Positions 5,595-8,147 of a stretch of 8,147 bases of DNA are shown in pieces. Below the pieces are notes generated by a model. That model was not told the origin of the DNA, searched no databases, and worked only from the letters and a program-made list of their open reading frames with translations. Within the stretch, counting starts at the first letter, position 1, and every line of letters begins with the position of its first letter. Both the position numbers and the translations under genes were made by a program. Origin of the DNA: Gammaproteobacteria bacterium (GTDB lineage: Bacteria; Pseudomonadota; Gammaproteobacteria; Steroidobacterales; Steroidobacteraceae); the NCBI GenBank assembly GCA_025350345.1, contig JANXYA010000265.1, positions 1-8,147 on the forward strand. Direction: 5' to 3'.

Positions 5595-6212
5595 ATGTCA
5601 AACCTCTACAATGAGTCGCATCGGGCCCTGCAACGGCGCTTCGACACCGAGCGGCTCGCCGATCGCATCGAGCAACGGCTGTGCCGCGCGCAGCTCAGCG
5701 CGGAAGACGTGGCGTTCATCACCGGTCGCGACCTGTTCTTCCTCGCCACCGTCGATTCCGCCGGGCGTCCCACCTGTTCCTACAAGGGCGGCGACCCGGG
5801 ATTCGTGCGCGCTCCCGATGAGCACACCCTGGTGTTTCCGAACTACGACGGCAACGGCATGTACCTGTCCATGGGCAACGTCGCCTCGACTGCGCAAGTC
5901 GGATTGCTGTTCATCGATTTCGAGCAGCCGCAGCGCCTGCGGGTGCAGGGCCACGCCAGCGTCATTGCCGCTGACGCCGTCGAACCGCGCTACGTGGGCG
6001 CGCAGTTCCTGGTGAAGATCGAGGTGCAGCAGGTATTTCCGAATTGCCCGCGCTACATCCACCGCATGCGGAGAGTCGCGCCTTCGGAATTCGTGCCGCG
6101 CGCGGGGGAAGCCACGCCGGTGCCGAAATGGAAGCGCATGGAGTGGGCGTGCGACGTGCTGCCGGCCGACGATCCGGCCAGGACCAGGCCGCCCGAGTCA
6201 GGCCAGGGTTAA
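5595..6212 (+). CDS. Pyridoxamine 5'-phosphate oxidase-family (PPOX class) FMN-binding protein
   Basis: A 205-residue protein predicted to have the split-barrel flavin-binding fold of the PPOX family. Recognisable parts are DLFFLATVDSAGRPTCSYKGGDPGF (46-70, the first barrel strands), NYDGNGMYLSMGNV (83-96), VGLLFIDFEQPQRLRVQGHA (102-121), and VFPNCPRYIHRM (148-159). This pattern belongs to the uncharacterised oxidoreductase branch and not to PdxH itself, so vitamin B6 synthesis should not be assumed. A flavin-dependent redox or general stress role is possible. ATG 5595 is supported by AAGGAG at 5580-5585, nine bases upstream. Base composition returns to the GC-rich norm, so this is probably the chromosomal gene bordering the cassette insert. 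Its 3' end overlaps the convergent carbonic anhydrase gene by 15 bp. Confidence 0.85.
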   Translation: MSNLYNESHRALQRRFDTERLADRIEQRLCRAQLSAEDVAFITGRDLFFLATVDSAGRPTCSYKGGDPGFVRAPDEHTLVFPNYDGNGMYLSMGNVASTAQVGLLFIDFEQPQRLRVQGHASVIAADAVEPRYVGAQFLVKIEVQQVFPNCPRYIHRMRRVAPSEFVPRAGEATPVPKWKRMEWACDVLPADDPARTRPPESGQG

Positions 6213-6848
6213 GGCGGCGAGCGAGCGCTGATAGGCGTCCTGCGATTCCTGCGCGGCGCTCACGGTCGTGTCCAGGTCCCGCAGCAGTCCGTCCTTGAGG
6301 CCATAGATCCAGCCGTGCACGGCGAGCTCCTGGCCGCGCTCCCAGGCGTCGCGGGCGATCGTCGTCTGGCACACGTTCGACACCTGCTCGATGACATTCA
6401 GCTCACACAGGCGATCGCCGGCCGCGGTTTCGCTGGCTGCGGCCGCCAGCGCATGGTGGTGGTGCTGGCGCACATCCTGCACATGGCGCAGCCAGTTGTC
6501 GCTGAGGCCGAGGCGATCGCGCCGGAGCGCCGCACCGACGCCGCTGCAGCCATAGTGCCCGCACACGATGATGTGCCGCACCTTCAGGACGTCGACGGCG
6601 AACTGCATGACCGAGAGGCAATTCAGGTCGGTGTGCACCACCAGGTTGGCGACGTTGCGATGGACGAACAGTTCGCCCGGCAGGAGGCCGACGATCTCGT
6701 TGGCCGGCACGCGGCTGTCGGAGCAGCCGATCCACAGATAGGCGGGTGATTGCTGCTGCGAGAGCTTGCGGAAAAAATCCGGATCCTGCCGCTGCAGGCG
6801 TTCGGCCCAGACCCGGTTGTTGTCGAAGAGCTGGCGGAGCGCGCGCAT
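6198..6848 (-). CDS. can: Beta-class carbonic anhydrase
   Basis: A 216-residue cytoplasmic zinc enzyme interconverting CO2 and bicarbonate. The beta-class signature is complete: Cys42-Ser-Asp44-Ser-Arg46, and CGHYGCSGV with His98 and Cys101. Cys42, His98 and Cys101 are the zinc ligands, and the Asp44/Arg46 dyad gates the site. From memory, these numbers agree with E. coli Can, as do the length and the N-terminal LFDNNRVWAERL. A HHHH run with an Ala-rich stretch (about 129-138) is a local oddity. The ATG lies 5 nt after the stop of the amidohydrolase gene on the same strand, with no good Shine-Dalgarno of its own, suggesting translational coupling. It converges on the PPOX gene with a 15-bp overlap of coding ends. 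Confidence 0.95.
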   Translation of the reverse strand: MRALRQLFDNNRVWAERLQRQDPDFFRKLSQQQSPAYLWIGCSDSRVPANEIVGLLPGELFVHRNVANLVVHTDLNCLSVMQFAVDVLKVRHIIVCGHYGCSGVGAALRRDRLGLSDNWLRHVQDVRQHHHHALAAAASETAAGDRLCELNVIEQVSNVCQTTIARDAWERGQELAVHGWIYGLKDGLLRDLDTTVSAAQESQDAYQRSLAALTLA

Positions 6849-6853
6849 CGGCT

Positions 6854-8050
6854 TCAGTGCGCCTGCGCCTGGTAATCGACGGTCAGGTTGGCGAGCGCGC
6901 GCACGCCCAGCTTCAGTCCCGTCTCATCCAGCTTGAAGCGCGGCGAATGGTTCGGCGCGTATTCATCCATGCTCGCGCCGGGCTTGCGGACGCCCAGGAA
7001 AAAGAAGATGCCGGGGATGTGCTGCTGGTAGATGGAGAAATCCTCGCTCGGAGTGAAAGGGGCCGTCTCCACGAGCTCTCCGGCGCCGGCCACGCGCGCC
7101 AGGGTCGGCAGCATGCGGGCCATGAGCGCCGGATCATTGTAGGTGATGGGGTCGGCCACATCCGTGCCGATCGAGACTTCGGCGGTGGCGCCCGAGGCCG
7201 CGGCGATGCCCTCGGCCGTGCGGCGTATGCGCTCGAGCACATCGTTATGCATCTGCGGATCCAGTGTCCGCACGGTGCCAACCATGGTGACGGCGTCCGG
7301 GATGATATTGGATCGCACGCCCCCGTCGATCTTGCCGATGGTGATGATCAACGGCGCCTTGGTCACATTGACTTGCCGGCTGGCGATGGTCTGCAGGCCC
7401 AGCACGATCTGCGAGGCGACGACGATCGGGTCCACGCCATTCCAGGGCATCGCACCGTGCGTCGAGCGGCCGTGCACCACGATTTTAAGATCGTCGGCCC
7501 CCGCCATGATGCCGCCGGCGCGCCAGGCAACCTGGCCGGTCTCGAATGTCGTCCACACGTGCAGGCCGAAAATCACCTCCGGCTTTGGATCATTGCTCAG
7601 CACGCCTTCCTTCACCATCAGGGCCGCACCGCCCTCCTCGCCGGAGGGCGCGCCTTCCTCGGCCGGCTGGAAGATGAACTTCACCGTGCCGTGCACTTGC
7701 GCCTTCAATTGCGAGAGGACTTCCGCCACGCCGAGCAGGATCCCCATGTGCGCGTCGTGCCCGCAGGCATGCATCACGCCGACCTCCTGGCCGTCGAAGG
7801 TGCTGCGCACCGTCGACTTGAATGGCAGGTCCACCTCCTCGACGACGGGCAGCGCGTCCAGCTCGGAACGCAGCGCCACGACCGGGCCGGGCTTGCCGCC
7901 GCGCAACACCGCGACAACGCCCGTCTTGGCGATGCCGGTGTGGACCTCCAGGCCCAGTGCCCGCAGGTGCTCGGCAATGTAGGCTGCGGTCTCGGTCTCG
8001 CGGTTGGACAGTTCCGGATGCTGGTGAATGTAGCGGCGGTTGGCGATCAC
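6854..8050 (-). CDS. M20D-family metallo-amidohydrolase (hippurate/IAA-amino-acid hydrolase type)
   Basis: A zinc-dependent hydrolase that removes acyl groups from N-acyl amino acids or similar amides; the exact substrate is unknown. Counted from GTG 8050 (398 residues), metal-site motifs are HACGHDAH (Cys96, His98), QPAEEG (Glu131, Glu132), GLHVWT (His164) and the late SEDFSIYQ. The dimerisation domain lies between, starting near GGIMAGADDLKIVVHGRS. RRYIHQHPELSNRE near the start is the usual opening of the catalytic domain. Family members normally have about 30-40 more residues before it, often including a signal peptide. Here in-frame codons upstream encode a normal linker (SDLDALHASIDRLATQVEP), but a TAG interrupts at 8129-8131 and no ATG, GTG or TTG lies between it and GTG 8050. 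Translation from GTG 8050 would give a non-exported protein. It is followed by can after 5 nt. Confidence 0.88.
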   Translation of the reverse strand: MIANRRYIHQHPELSNRETETAAYIAEHLRALGLEVHTGIAKTGVVAVLRGGKPGPVVALRSELDALPVVEEVDLPFKSTVRSTFDGQEVGVMHACGHDAHMGILLGVAEVLSQLKAQVHGTVKFIFQPAEEGAPSGEEGGAALMVKEGVLSNDPKPEVIFGLHVWTTFETGQVAWRAGGIMAGADDLKIVVHGRSTHGAMPWNGVDPIVVASQIVLGLQTIASRQVNVTKAPLIITIGKIDGGVRSNIIPDAVTMVGTVRTLDPQMHNDVLERIRRTAEGIAAASGATAEVSIGTDVADPITYNDPALMARMLPTLARVAGAGELVETAPFTPSEDFSIYQQHIPGIFFFLGVRKPGASMDEYAPNHSPRFKLDETGLKLGVRALANLTVDYQAQAH

Positions 8051-8147
8051 GTGCGGCTCGACCTGGGTGGCCAGCCTGTCGATGCTGGCATGGAGCGCGT
8101 CCAGGTCGCTGGCCGCCGCCCTGCAAGGCTACGCCGCCAGCAAAGCC
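8051..8147 (-). pseudogene. Interrupted 5' end of the amidohydrolase gene (in-frame TAG in a signal-peptide-like stretch)
   Basis: Reading upstream in the amidohydrolase frame, the codons give ALLAA, then TAG (8131-8129), then PCRAAASDLDALHASID and so on into the catalytic domain. The halves on either side look like the hydrophobic core and cleavage region of one signal peptide, so the stop appears to break a formerly longer gene. The window ends before the original start. A base-call error or an unusual short form of the gene are alternatives. Confidence 0.5.

Noticed and set aside
5499..6203. Possible second attC between GCCTGAC (5499) and GTCAGGC (6197)
   Set aside because: The two imperfect cores are about 700 bp apart with a complete PPOX gene between them, there are no L boxes, and attC sites are much shorter. 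Treated as chance.

Overview
The window is GC-rich chromosomal DNA, about 67% GC in a sampled line of a native gene. It most likely comes from a gammaproteobacterium. This rests on close family resemblance of YdcS, PatD and Can to the Escherichia coli proteins and on the presence of an integron attC site; the species cannot be named. Nearly every base is coding, on alternating strands. The very long overlapping open frames on opposite strands are GC-driven shadows.

Left part (1-4453): three minus-strand genes and one plus-strand gene. Reading leftwards from 4453 they are a YdcS-type lipoprotein solute-binding protein, a divergently placed exported methyltransferase (plus strand), an exported S41-family peptidase with a PDZ-like segment, and PatD, a gamma-aminobutyraldehyde dehydrogenase cut by the window edge. 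YdcS and PatD are the first and last genes of the E. coli ydcSTUVW putrescine/GABA-shunt operon. Here the ATPase and two permease genes (ydcT, ydcU, ydcV) are missing from between them, and the unrelated methyltransferase and peptidase genes lie there instead.

Middle (4454-5594): a lower-GC insert (about 52-53% in two sampled lines) that looks like a small integron cassette array without an integrase in the window. A VOC/glyoxalase-fold gene sits between a GTTAGGC core site and a complete 126-bp attC. Immediately after it comes a gene for a small B-box-like zinc-finger protein with two transmembrane helices, and no attC can be found after that one. This is the most notable structure in the window: a remnant of the type called CALIN or single-attC.

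Right part (5595-8147): a PPOX-class FMN-binding protein gene (plus), converging with a tightly spaced minus-strand pair made of an M20D amidohydrolase and a beta-carbonic anhydrase (5-nt gap). The amidohydrolase frame seems to have lost its signal peptide to an in-frame TAG near the window end. No rRNA, tRNA, CRISPR array, transposase or integrase was seen.
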